Shown: positions 7,143 through 14,745 of the stretch, in pieces
How the letters are laid out: each line of letters begins with the position of its first letter
How positions within the stretch are numbered: position 1 is the stretch's first letter
Position numbers and translations under genes: made by a program
Source: Streptosporangium nondiastaticum
GTDB taxonomy: Bacteria; Actinomycetota; Actinomycetes; Streptomycetales; Streptomycetaceae
Length of the DNA: 35,796 nucleotides
Direction of reading: 5' to 3'
Assembly: GCF_003011965.1 (NCBI RefSeq)
Contig: NZ_PXWG01000064.1
Coordinates: 1-35,796, forward strand
Notes under the pieces: model-generated
Database searches by the model: none
Told to the model about the DNA's origin: nothing
What the model saw: only the letters and a program-made list of their open reading frames with translations

Positions 7143-8288
7143 ATGAGCGATGCCGCCGCCCCCGCCCCGAACCCGCCCGGTGGACCCGCGGGCGGGCCGG
7201 CCTATGCCGACCGCCTGCAGCGCGCCGCCGTCGAGGCCGCCGACGCCGGTCTGGCCGGTCTGATCGTCACACCGGGCCCCGACTTGGAGTGGCTCACGGG
7301 CTACCGCCCGCCGCCCACCGAGCGGTTGACCGTCCTGCTGATCGCGCCCGGGGAGCGGCCGCGGCTGCTGGTCCCCGCCCTGGAGCGGCCCGACGCCGAA
7401 CGCGCCCCGGCGGCCCGGTCGTTGTCGGTCACCGGCTGGAGCGACGGCCAGGATCCGTACGCGGCGCTGGCCCCGCTGCTCGGGCCGAGGAGCCGCTACG
7501 GCGTTTCGGACAACGCCTGGGCGCTGCACCTGCTGGGCCTGCAACGGGCCTGCCCGGAGGTGGCGTACGGAGCGTTCTCCGAGGTCATGCCGATGCTGCG
7601 GGCGGTGAAGGACGCCTACGAGGTGGAGCGGCTCGCGGCCGCGGGCGCGGCGGCGGACGCCGCGTACGAGGACGTGTCGGGGTTGCAGTTCGAGGGGCGT
7701 CAGGAGCGGGAGGTGGCGGCCGACCTGGCGCGTCTGCTGCTTGAACACGGCCACAGCCGGGTGGATTTCACGATTGTCGGATCGGGTCCGAACGGTGCCA
7801 ATCCGCATCACGAGGCGGGGGAGCGGGTCATCGAGCTGGGCGACATGGTCGTCATGGACTTCGGCGGCCTGAAGGACGGCTACGGCTCGGATACGACGCG
7901 CACGGTGCACGTGGGGACGCCGACGGCCGAGGAGCGCAAGGTGCACGACGTGGTGCGCGAGGCGCAGCAGGCGGCGTTCGAGGCGGTGCGGCCGGGTGTG
8001 GCGTGCCAGGAGGTCGACCGGGTGGCGCGGCAGGTGATCCGGGCGGCGGGCTTCGGGGAATACTTCATTCACCGTACGGGGCACGGTATCGGTGTGACGA
8101 CGCACGAGCCGCCGTATCTGGTGGAGGGTGAACACCTGCCGCTGGTGCCGGGGATGTGTTTCTCGATCGAGCCGGGGATTTACCTTCCGGGGCGTTTCGG
8201 CGTGCGGATCGAGGACATCGTGGTGTGCACGGAGTCGGGTGGGCGGCGGTTGAACAATACGGCGCACGGGATGCGGGTGGTGGCCTAG
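7143..8288 (+). CDS. M24 family metallopeptidase (Xaa-Pro aminopeptidase-like)
   Basis: A 381-residue cytoplasmic peptidase. Seen: an N-terminal creatinase-like domain (about 20-140, with TPGPDLEWLTGYRPPPTERL), then a pita-bread catalytic domain. All five metal ligands are recognisable: two Asp (VVMDFGGLKDGYGSDTTRTV), His (HRTGHGIGVTTHEPP), Glu (CFSIEPGIYLP) and Glu (GVRIEDIVV). This is the dimetal aminopeptidase P/prolidase pattern, cleaving Xaa-Pro bonds. The ATG at 7143 has no close Shine-Dalgarno, and TACGCT (a -10-like hexamer) lies only 10-15 bases upstream. The transcript may therefore be leaderless or nearly so (inferred). Confidence 0.9.
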   Translation: MSDAAAPAPNPPGGPAGGPAYADRLQRAAVEAADAGLAGLIVTPGPDLEWLTGYRPPPTERLTVLLIAPGERPRLLVPALERPDAERAPAARSLSVTGWSDGQDPYAALAPLLGPRSRYGVSDNAWALHLLGLQRACPEVAYGAFSEVMPMLRAVKDAYEVERLAAAGAAADAAYEDVSGLQFEGRQEREVAADLARLLLEHGHSRVDFTIVGSGPNGANPHHEAGERVIELGDMVVMDFGGLKDGYGSDTTRTVHVGTPTAEERKVHDVVREAQQAAFEAVRPGVACQEVDRVARQVIRAAGFGEYFIHRTGHGIGVTTHEPPYLVEGEHLPLVPGMCFSIEPGIYLPGRFGVRIEDIVVCTESGGRRLNNTAHGMRVVA

Positions 8289-8332
8289 CGGCCACCGGTT
8301 CCGCCTCGGTGGTTTACTCCTGATCCGGCTGC

Positions 8333-8827
8333 TTACAGCTGCAGGTACATGATGTGCAGGCCGGTGTACGTGCCGTCGGGGAGCTGGTAGGCCTCGGGCA
8401 GGGTGCCGATGATGCGGAATCCGAGGGATTTCCAGAGGGCTACGGCGCGGGTGTTGGTCTCGACGACGGCGTTGAACTGGATGGCGCGGTATCCCTGCTC
8501 GCGGGCCCAGGCGATGACGTGCTCGCCGAGGGCCCGGCCGATGCCGAGGCCGGCGGCCTCGGGGCGGACCATGAAGCTCGCACCGGCGATGTGGGAGGCG
8601 GGGCCCATGTGGTTCGGGTTCATCTTGGCGGTGGCCAGGACGGTGCCCTCTTCGTCGGTGGCGACGACCGTGCGGCCGGGGGCGTCGAGCATCCACATGG
8701 CGCGGCCGGTGTCCTCGTCGAGGTCGCGCGGGAAGGTGTAGGTGAGGCCCGCGGCGGCGGTGTCGCGGACGAGGGGCCAGACGGCGGGCCAGTCGGTGTC
8801 GCGGGCGTCCCTGATCTCGATCTTCAT
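8333..8827 (-). CDS. GNAT family N-acetyltransferase
   Basis: A 164-residue single-domain acetyltransferase. Seen: acetyl-CoA motif A, VRPEAAGLGIGRALGEHVI (about 88-106), followed by motif B with NTRAVALWKSLGF, the usual strand-helix pair for pyrophosphate binding. The strand MKIEIRDARDTDWPAV at the start is also typical. The acceptor is unknown. It is convergent with the M24 peptidase; a short CCACCG/CGGTGG hairpin lies between the stops. Codon use is like its neighbours. Confidence 0.88.
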   Translation of the reverse strand: MKIEIRDARDTDWPAVWPLVRDTAAAGLTYTFPRDLDEDTGRAMWMLDAPGRTVVATDEEGTVLATAKMNPNHMGPASHIAGASFMVRPEAAGLGIGRALGEHVIAWAREQGYRAIQFNAVVETNTRAVALWKSLGFRIIGTLPEAYQLPDGTYTGLHIMYLQL

Positions 8828-8911
8828 GGGGCTCAGGATGGGGTCGGGGGCGGGGCGTGGCCAGCGATTTTTACGGCGGGAGGCGGCAGGCGGCAGGCAG
8901 GGGTGCGACGG

Positions 8912-10561
8912 TCACGGGGGGCCGTCCTCCGGCTCGTGGGCGCGCATGTGGTGCCGCTCCTCGGCCTCGGCGGCCTCCGCTCCGGGCGTGCCTGCTCCGG
9001 GCGTGCCCGCTTCGATGTCCCCGAGCGGGCTCGCGTGCTCGGGCGGTCCGGCCGTGACCAGGATGCCGCCGACGAGTCCGGCGAGGAGCATGATGCCCGA
9101 GCCCCAGGCGATCGCGACGTGGAAGCCGTGGACGACGCCGGTCTTGACGACCGTGTCGCGGGCGGCGGGGGTCAGGGCGCCACCGGTCGCGGCTGCGGTG
9201 GCGGCGGCGGTCTTGAGGTGCGCGGTGATGAAGGCGGCGCTGGTGGACGTGGCGATGGTGTTGAGGAGGGCGGTGCCGATGGAGCCGCCCACCTGCTGCG
9301 CGGTGTTGACCGTGGCGGAGGTGACGCCGGCGTCCTGCGGGGCGACGCCTGCGGTGGCGGTGGCCATGACGGGCATGAAGATCAGGCCCATGCCGAGGCC
9401 GACGAGGAGCTCGGCGGGCAGGACGTGGCTGGCGTAGGCGGGCTCGACGGGCAGGAAGGTGAGCAGGAACAGCCCGCCGGCGGCGAGGACGGCGCCGGGC
9501 ACCATGAGCGCCCGCGGGGGCACGTGGTTCAGCAGGCGGGCGGAGATCTGGGTGGAGCCGACGACGATGGCCGCGGTCATGGGGAGGAACGCGAGGCCGG
9601 TCTTCACGGGGGAGTAGCCGAGGACGACCTGCAGGTAGTAGGTCATGAACAGGAACATGCCGAACATGGCGATGACGGCCAGGCCCATCGTCAGGAACGC
9701 CCCGCTGCGGTTGCGGTCGCGGACGATCTGCAGGGGGAGCAGCGGGCTCGGCGCGCGGCCCTGCCACCAGGCGAAGGCGGCCAGGAGCGCCACGCCGCCG
9801 CACAGCAGGCCGAGGACGAGGGGGTCGCTCCAGCCGCGCGGTTCGGCCTCGCTGCAGGCGTAGACGATTGCGACGAGGCCGCCGCAGCCGAGGAGGACGC
9901 CGCGGATGTCGAGGCGGGGGCGTTCGCCGCGGCGGCGCCGGTCGTCGTGGAGGAAGGCTCCGGCGCCGAGCAGGGCGGCCAGGGCGATGGGCACGTTCAC
10001 GTAGAGGCACCAGCGCCAGTCGAGGTACTCGGTGAGCAGGCCGCCCGCGATCAGTCCGATCGCGGCGCCGCCGCCCGCGATGGCGCCGTAGATGCCGAAG
10101 GCCTTCGCGCGTTCCTTGCCGACGGTGAAGGTGGTGGTCAGCAGGGAGAGCGCGGAGGGGGCCAGGAGTGCGGCGAAGGCGCCTTGCAGGGCGCGGGCCA
10201 TGAACAGCAGGCCGGAGGTGTGGGCGGCGCCGCCGAGCGCGGAGGCGGCGGCGAAGCCGACGAGGCCGGTCATGAAGGTGCGTTTGCGGCCGGCCAGGTC
10301 GGCGATCCTGCCGCCGAGCAGCAGCAGGCCGCCGAAGGCCAGGGTGTAGGCGGTGATGACCCACTGCCGGTTGCCGTCCGACATGTGGAGGGCGCGCTGT
10401 GCGGACGGCAGGGCGATGTTCACGATGGTGGCGTCGAGGACGACCATCAGCTGGGCGATCGCGATGACGACCAGGGCCCACCAGCGGCGGGGGTCGGGTG
10501 CGGAAGGGGATATCGGTATGGAGCCTGTGTCCGAGGAACCCGTGGAACCCGTTGAACTCAT
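8912..10561 (-). CDS. DHA2-type MFS drug efflux transporter (14 TM)
   Basis: A roughly 549-residue drug:proton antiporter of the EmrB/QacA class. Seen: first TM WWALVVIAIAQLMVVLDATIVNIALP with the D1 motif LDATIVNIALP, the motif A loop GGRIADLAGRKRTF, a motif-C-like segment IGLIAGGLLTEY, and enough hydrophobic segments for 14 TM helices. A polar C-terminal tail is rich in Gly/Ala/Glu. The ATG at 10561 is preferred to a GTG at 10600, because the GTG falls inside a palindromic operator. This predicts export of an unknown toxic compound. No TetR gene is adjacent, although such pumps often have one. Confidence 0.9.
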   Translation of the reverse strand: MSSTGSTGSSDTGSIPISPSAPDPRRWWALVVIAIAQLMVVLDATIVNIALPSAQRALHMSDGNRQWVITAYTLAFGGLLLLGGRIADLAGRKRTFMTGLVGFAAASALGGAAHTSGLLFMARALQGAFAALLAPSALSLLTTTFTVGKERAKAFGIYGAIAGGGAAIGLIAGGLLTEYLDWRWCLYVNVPIALAALLGAGAFLHDDRRRRGERPRLDIRGVLLGCGGLVAIVYACSEAEPRGWSDPLVLGLLCGGVALLAAFAWWQGRAPSPLLPLQIVRDRNRSGAFLTMGLAVIAMFGMFLFMTYYLQVVLGYSPVKTGLAFLPMTAAIVVGSTQISARLLNHVPPRALMVPGAVLAAGGLFLLTFLPVEPAYASHVLPAELLVGLGMGLIFMPVMATATAGVAPQDAGVTSATVNTAQQVGGSIGTALLNTIATSTSAAFITAHLKTAAATAAATGGALTPAARDTVVKTGVVHGFHVAIAWGSGIMLLAGLVGGILVTAGPPEHASPLGDIEAGTPGAGTPGAEAAEAEERHHMRAHEPEDGPP

Positions 10562-10584
10562 GGGACCTGCTCTCACGGCCGTAC

Positions 10585-10600
10585 GTGCGGAGATCCGCAC
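10585..10600. promoter_or_regulatory. Inverted-repeat operator before the MFS pump
   Basis: GTGCGGAGATCCGCAC has perfect 7-bp arms and a 2-bp centre, 24-39 bases upstream of the chosen start. Position and symmetry fit a TetR- or MarR-type repressor site acting on the pump. The regulator would have to be encoded elsewhere. Confidence 0.5.
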
Positions 10601-10698
10601 TCCAGAGTAGGCCGATCGGGTGAGGGACGCCTGTCGAACGCGGGGCTCCTTTTACGGGACGGGTGCTACGGGGTTATGGGACGGGCTCGGCGGGACGG

Positions 10699-11703
10699 TT
10701 ACGGGATGAGCACCACCTTGCCGACGGTCTTCCGGGTTTCGAGGGCCCGGTGGGCTTCGGCGGCCTCGGCGAGCGGGAAGCGGGTGACCAGCGGGGTGAC
10801 GCGGCCCGCGGCGGCGTCGGCGAGGGCCGCGGCCTCCAGGCGGCGCATTCCTTCGGGGCCGCCGACGCGCTCCATCATGGGGGCGCCGAGGACGTTGCGG
10901 GAGGTGATGCCGCGCTCGGCGAGCTCCTCCTCGCTGAGGGTGAACGACGGGCCCTCGGTCACGCCGTCGGCGGACCAGCCGAAGACCAGGTGGCTGCCGC
11001 CGGGGCCGAGCAGGCCGACGGCGTTGCGGGCGGCCTCGCCGCCGACTCCGTCGAAGACGACGGTGGCGGCCCGTCCGCCGAGGGCCTCGCGGGCGGCGTC
11101 CGGCCAGGCGGGGTCGTTGTAGTCGAGGGCGACGTCGGCGCCCAGGGCGCGCACGCGTGCGGCCTTGACGGGGCCGCCGGCGAGGCCGAGGACGGTGGCG
11201 CCCGCGTTCTTGGCGTACTGCACGAGGAGCGCGCCGATGCCGCCGGCGGCGGAGGTCACCACGACGACGTCCTTGCTGCTCAGCTCGGTGAAGCTGAGGA
11301 TGGCGAGCGTGGTGCGGCCGGTGCCGACCATGGCGATGGCCTCGGCCTCGCCGAGCCCGTCGGGCAGCTCGTGGACCTTCTCGGCGGCGGTGACGGCGAG
11401 CTCGGCGTAGCCGCCGGGGACCATGCCGAGGTGGGCGACGACGCGCCGGCCGAGCCGGCTCGGGTCGACTCCTTCGCCGAGGGCGTCGACCGTGCCGGCG
11501 ACCTCGCGGCCGGGGATGGTGGGCAGCTCGGCGGCGGTGTGGATCGCGCTGCTGTAGCCGGAGCGCAGGGCGGTGTCGAGGAGGTGCACGCCGGCGGCGG
11601 CGACGGCTATCCGGACCTGGCCGGGGCCGGGGACGGGGTCTTCGACGTGCTCGTGGACGAGGTTCTCGGCGGGGCCGAAGGCGTGCAGTCGTACGGCGTG
11701 CAT
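10699..11703 (-). CDS. Zinc-independent quinone-oxidoreductase-like MDR enzyme
   Basis: A 334-residue NAD(P)H-dependent oxidoreductase of the medium-chain superfamily. Seen: a GroES-like N-terminal half (PGPGQVRIAVAAAGVHLLDT; PGREVAGTVDALGEGV), then a Rossmann fold with TSAAGGIGALLVQYAKNAGA (about 148-167), closing with RKTVGKVVLIP. The catalytic and structural zinc cysteines of alcohol dehydrogenases are missing, placing it with quinone reductase/enoyl-reductase members. ATG 11703 with GGAGA upstream is preferred. An in-frame ATG at 11787 would start inside the MerR-type promoter. The family often detoxifies electrophiles or quinones, which suits induction through such a promoter. Confidence 0.88.
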   Translation of the reverse strand: MHAVRLHAFGPAENLVHEHVEDPVPGPGQVRIAVAAAGVHLLDTALRSGYSSAIHTAAELPTIPGREVAGTVDALGEGVDPSRLGRRVVAHLGMVPGGYAELAVTAAEKVHELPDGLGEAEAIAMVGTGRTTLAILSFTELSSKDVVVVTSAAGGIGALLVQYAKNAGATVLGLAGGPVKAARVRALGADVALDYNDPAWPDAAREALGGRAATVVFDGVGGEAARNAVGLLGPGGSHLVFGWSADGVTEGPSFTLSEEELAERGITSRNVLGAPMMERVGGPEGMRRLEAAALADAAAGRVTPLVTRFPLAEAAEAHRALETRKTVGKVVLIP

Positions 11704-11759
11704 GGGTGGTCTCCAGGGCGTTCTGCGGGGCGCGTGTCGCGCTGTTGATGCCCTTGAGT

Positions 11760-11789
11760 CTTCAACCTCGACCAAGATCGAGGTCAAGC
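11760..11789 (-). promoter_or_regulatory. MerR-type promoter of the oxidoreductase
   Basis: On the minus strand, TTGACC is followed after 19 bases by AAGACT. Between them lies an inverted repeat with perfect 7-bp arms ACCTCGA/TCGAGGT (11765-11771 and 11778-11784, 6-base spacer). An over-long 19-bp spacer carrying the operator is the hallmark of promoters activated by MerR-family regulators. No merR gene is in the window. Confidence 0.65.
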
Positions 11790-11823
11790 GCCGTTGTCAG
11801 TGCCCTGTGTCACCGTGGACGGC

Positions 11824-12540
11824 ATGACGACTCACGGCGGGAAGACCGCTCGCGGCGGGAAGCGGACGGGTGCGGCGTTCCCGGAGGTGAAGGTCCCGGA
11901 GGTGCGGCTGCCCCCGCTGCGGCCCCACGACGGCGCGGAGCTGGAGCCCGAGGGCGACTACGACGGCCTCGCGTTCACGGACGCCGGCTTCGCTGGGCAG
12001 TCGGGCATAGGGGCCCGCTTCCTGGACTGCGGGCTGTACCGCTGCGCGCTGGACGAGACGGAGCTGGTGGCGGCCCGGTTCACGGACTGCGTGCTGGACG
12101 GGGTCCGCGGCGTGGGCACCGACCTGTCGAAGGCCGGCCTGCGGGACGTGGAGATCCTTGACGCCCGGCTCGGCGGCACGCAGCTGCACGGCGCGGCGCT
12201 GGAGCGGGTCGTCGTCCGCGGCGGCAAGATCGACTATCTGAACCTGCGCGGGGCGGCGCTGAAGGACGTCACCTTCGAGGGAGTCGTCCTCTCCGAGGCC
12301 GACTTCGGCGGGGCGCGGCTGGAGCGCGTCGTCTTCCGCGACTGCACGCTGCGCCGCGCGGACTTCACGGGGGCCCGGATGACGGACGTGGACCTGAGGA
12401 CGGTGGCGCAGCTCGACATCGCCCGCGGCGTCGGTCACCTGGCGGGCGCGGTGATCAGCCCGTCCCAACTCCTGGATCTCGCTCCGGCGTTCGCCGCGCA
12501 GATAGGTGTGCGGGTGGAGAGTTCGCCTGTGGAGGGGTGA
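11824..12540 (+). CDS. Pentapeptide-repeat protein
   Basis: A roughly 238-residue protein with many A(D/N)(L/F)XX-like units spread over residues 45-200, for example YDGLAFTDAGF, GADLSKAGL-like, LEADFGGARLERVVF and RRADFTGARMTDVDL. Such repeats fold into a right-handed quadrilateral beta-helix. Some relatives (MfpA, Qnr) mimic DNA and protect gyrase; the role here is not shown. ATG 11824 is used, but GTG 11815 and TTG 11794 are in frame and no start has a strong ribosome site. It is divergent from the oxidoreductase and 198 bases before the N-oxygenase cluster, so membership in that cluster is doubtful. Confidence 0.85.
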   Translation: MTTHGGKTARGGKRTGAAFPEVKVPEVRLPPLRPHDGAELEPEGDYDGLAFTDAGFAGQSGIGARFLDCGLYRCALDETELVAARFTDCVLDGVRGVGTDLSKAGLRDVEILDARLGGTQLHGAALERVVVRGGKIDYLNLRGAALKDVTFEGVVLSEADFGGARLERVVFRDCTLRRADFTGARMTDVDLRTVAQLDIARGVGHLAGAVISPSQLLDLAPAFAAQIGVRVESSPVEG

Positions 12541-12620
12541 AGTCCCCGGGCGTGCCGCGAATGGCGGGAAACAGCTGTTGCCTCCATCAAGCGGAGGTTG
12601 GGATTCTGGCAGAACGTCGT

Positions 12621-12633
12621 GGTGCCGGGCACC
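12621..12633. promoter_or_regulatory. Small palindrome in the leader of the N-oxygenase cluster
   Basis: GGTGCCGGGCACC (6-bp arms, 1-base centre) lies about 105 bases before the first gene of the cluster, in the 12541-12738 gap. The rest of this gap shows no gene and no clear -10/-35 pair. An operator role is speculative. Confidence 0.3.
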
Positions 12634-12738
12634 CATGAACCGGCCTTCGCCGGGTGTGCCGAGCCCCCTGTCACCCCCCCATGTCGACCCCCCTCTCAAT
12701 CCCTGCCGAACCCCGGACATCACCGAGAAGGAGATCCC

Positions 12739-13635
12739 GTGAGTGTGCTCACGCGAGCTCTGGACACTCCGGAGCTTCGTGAACTGCTGGACCGTCTGTC
12801 GGAAAAAGCCGCCGCCGACTACTACAACCCCTACCGGACCTTCGACTGGCCCGCATCCCTGCCGACCGACCGCCTGTGGATGTCGCCGGACCTGCTCTCC
12901 GTCCACGGCACGCCGTACGAGGCCTCCCTTTCCGAGGAGCAGTTGTACGCGCTGAGCCGGTGGGAGAGCGTCAACTTCTACAGCCTCAACGTCCATGGGA
13001 TCCGCGAGCTGCTGATCGAGGTCACCCGCCGTATCCACCGCCCGGGTTTCGGGCCGACCTCGGAGTTCTTCCACCACTTCATCGGTGAGGAGAACGAGCA
13101 CATGTGGTTCTTCGCCCGTTTCTGCCTCCGCTACGGCGGGAAGATCTACCCCGACCGGAGCCTGACCCTGGGACAGGAGACCGGGGGCGGCGGCAGCGAT
13201 CCCGCGGTGGCGGATTTCCTGGTGTTCGCGCGGATCCTCATCTTCGAGCAGATCGTCGACTACTACAACATGCGGATGGCCGCGGACGAGAGCCTCGCGC
13301 CGACCATCCGCGCGGTGAACCGCGTCCATCACCAGGACGAGTCCCGGCACATCGCCTGCGGCAGCAGGATCGTGGAGCTGCTGTGGCGCGCGCTGGAGGA
13401 ATCGGACAAGACCGCCGAGCAGCTGGACGAGCTGCGGGCGTATCTCAAGCGGTACACCGAAACCAGCATCGAGAACTTCTACAACCCCTCCTGCTACCGC
13501 GACGCGAATATTCCCGACGGCTTCGCGCTGCGTCAGCGGCTGCTCGCCGACCCCGCCCGGCAGGAGGCGCACCGGCGGGTCCTGAGCAGGACGAACTCCT
13601 TTCTCCGGCGCACCGGCATCCTCGCCGGTCACTGA
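12739..13635 (+). CDS. AurF-type diiron N-oxygenase
   Basis: A 298-residue member of the AurF/CmlI diiron oxygenases, which oxidise an amine stepwise to hydroxylamine, nitroso or nitro with O2. The iron ligand pattern is visible: Glu118 and His121 (EENEH), Glu170 (FEQIVDYYN), and His197, Glu201, His204 (HHQDESRH). The spacings match E136/H139, E196 and H223/E227/H230 of AurF. The first Glu (AurF E101) is probably Glu90, which is less certain. The GTG at 12739 is chosen because AAGGAG lies 5 bases upstream. It is the first gene of a co-directional block with an amino acid:carrier-protein ligase and an ACP, so the substrate is probably an aminoacyl-ACP rather than a free aryl amine (inferred). 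Confidence 0.88.
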   Translation: MSVLTRALDTPELRELLDRLSEKAAADYYNPYRTFDWPASLPTDRLWMSPDLLSVHGTPYEASLSEEQLYALSRWESVNFYSLNVHGIRELLIEVTRRIHRPGFGPTSEFFHHFIGEENEHMWFFARFCLRYGGKIYPDRSLTLGQETGGGGSDPAVADFLVFARILIFEQIVDYYNMRMAADESLAPTIRAVNRVHHQDESRHIACGSRIVELLWRALEESDKTAEQLDELRAYLKRYTETSIENFYNPSCYRDANIPDGFALRQRLLADPARQEAHRRVLSRTNSFLRRTGILAGH

Positions 13636-13682
13636 CCCCTGCTGGAAAGGCGGGCGCCGGAAAGGTGCGGGCGCCGGAACGC

Positions 13683-13747
13683 GCGCTCGCACCGGAATGC
13701 GCATACGCATGCGGACCCGCGCTCGCACCGGAATGCGCGTACGCATG
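13683..13747 (+). repeat. Two 29-bp direct repeats between N-oxygenase and ligase genes
   Basis: Copies at 13683-13711 and 13719-13747 (period 36) differ at one base. Each includes GCGCTCGCACCGGAATGCGC. A partial third copy (TGCGCTCGCAT) follows. They lie between the stop of the N-oxygenase and the ribosome site of the ligase. Confidence 0.85.
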
Positions 13748-13788
13748 GGCACCCTGCGCTCGCATCACCACCTCTGGCCGAGGAGGAC

Positions 13789-14745
13789 ATGCCTGTGACC
13801 ACGAAGGCCGGCGCGCCCTGGGTCGTCAAGGACGGTCTGGCGACCCTGGGGAATGAGGCCACCGCACTGCTGCACACCCTCGACGCCGTCTTCGCCTCCT
13901 GGGGCGTACGGGACGGAGCCGAGGCCATGGACTTCCCGCCGCTGCTGGCGGCGGCCGACCTCAGCAGGTTCGACTACTTCCGCAACTTCCCCCACCTGGT
14001 CTCCGTCGTGGGCCGCCTCGACTCCGAGCGCTGGGCCGCCTACGCGGAGCAGCCCGAAGTGACGGCGGTACGGCCGGGCGACCTCACCGGCACCGGCTAT
14101 GCCCTGCCGTCCGCGGCCTGTTACGGCGCCTATCTGCATCTGTCCGGCGAGGAGCTGGCGGCCCCGCTGCGGGTCACCACGGCGGCGACCTGCCACCGGG
14201 CCGAGGAGGAGTACCACGGCCTGCGACGGCTCGGCGCGTTCCGCATGCGCGAAGTGATCTGCATCGGGGGTGCGGAGGACGTCCGCGGCCATCTCGCGGC
14301 CTTCCGGCGGCGGATCCACGACTTTTCCCGGCGCCTCGGCCTCGGGCTCGCACGGGAACGGGCGTCCGACCCGTTCTTCCGCCGGCAGGACGCGCGGCTG
14401 CTCTTCCAGGAGCTGGAGCCGGTGAAGGAGGAGTTCTCGTACCACGACGGCACGGCCGTGGCCTCGACGAACCGTCACCTCAACTTCTTCGGGGAACGCT
14501 GCGGCATCACCTTCGACGGCAGGCCGGCGTTCACCGGCTGCGCCGCGTTCGGGCTGGAACGCTGGCTGCACGTGCTCGCCGACCTCCACGCGGGCGATCT
14601 GGCCCGGGCCCGCAGGGCTGTCGAGGAGGCGGCCGCCGCGATGGCCGACGTGGATGTCGCCGCGATGGACGACGCGGGTGCCGCCGCGATGGACGATGCG
14701 GATGCCGCCGTCCCGAGCACCCGCGCCGCGGAGGGCCGGGAATGA
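13789..14745 (+). CDS. Class II aaRS-like amino acid:[carrier protein] ligase
   Basis: A 318-residue protein resembling a seryl-tRNA-synthetase catalytic core without a tRNA-binding arm. Seen: motif 2 FRMREVICIG (151-160) and motif 3 GCAAFGLERW (250-259). A putative Zn site (Cys111, Glu155, Cys251) matches the Cys/Glu/Cys triad of atypical SerRS and the Bradyrhizobium amino acid:carrier-protein ligases. Those enzymes adenylate small amino acids (Gly, Ala) and load them on a carrier protein's phosphopantetheine. An ACP gene lies 2 kb downstream. AGGAGG is only 2 bases from ATG 13789 but 8 from GTG 13795 in the same frame, so the true start may be 13795. The C-terminus ends in 24-bp repeats (14635-14706). 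The stop overlaps the next start (ATGA). Confidence 0.82.
   Translation: MPVTTKAGAPWVVKDGLATLGNEATALLHTLDAVFASWGVRDGAEAMDFPPLLAAADLSRFDYFRNFPHLVSVVGRLDSERWAAYAEQPEVTAVRPGDLTGTGYALPSAACYGAYLHLSGEELAAPLRVTTAATCHRAEEEYHGLRRLGAFRMREVICIGGAEDVRGHLAAFRRRIHDFSRRLGLGLARERASDPFFRRQDARLLFQELEPVKEEFSYHDGTAVASTNRHLNFFGERCGITFDGRPAFTGCAAFGLERWLHVLADLHAGDLARARRAVEEAAAAMADVDVAAMDDAGAAAMDDADAAVPSTRAAEGRE
14635..14706 (+). repeat. 24-bp tandem repeat, 3 copies, at the 3' end of the ligase gene
   Basis: Units 14635-14658, 14659-14682 and 14683-14706 each begin GCCGCGATGG. They encode Ala/Asp-rich octapeptides (AAMADVDV, AAMDDAGA, AAMDDADA), outside the catalytic fold. Confidence 0.85.

Noticed and set aside
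8354..10555. Very long plus-strand open frame opposite the GNAT and MFS genes
   Set aside because: Low-complexity Gly/Glu/Ala content and no domain; the minus-strand frames show acetyl-CoA and MFS motifs.
11794..12540. Pentapeptide-repeat gene as the resistance gene of the N-oxygenase cluster
   Set aside because: A 198-bp gap with a separate ribosome site lies between, and there is no indication that the product targets gyrase; linkage is not supported.
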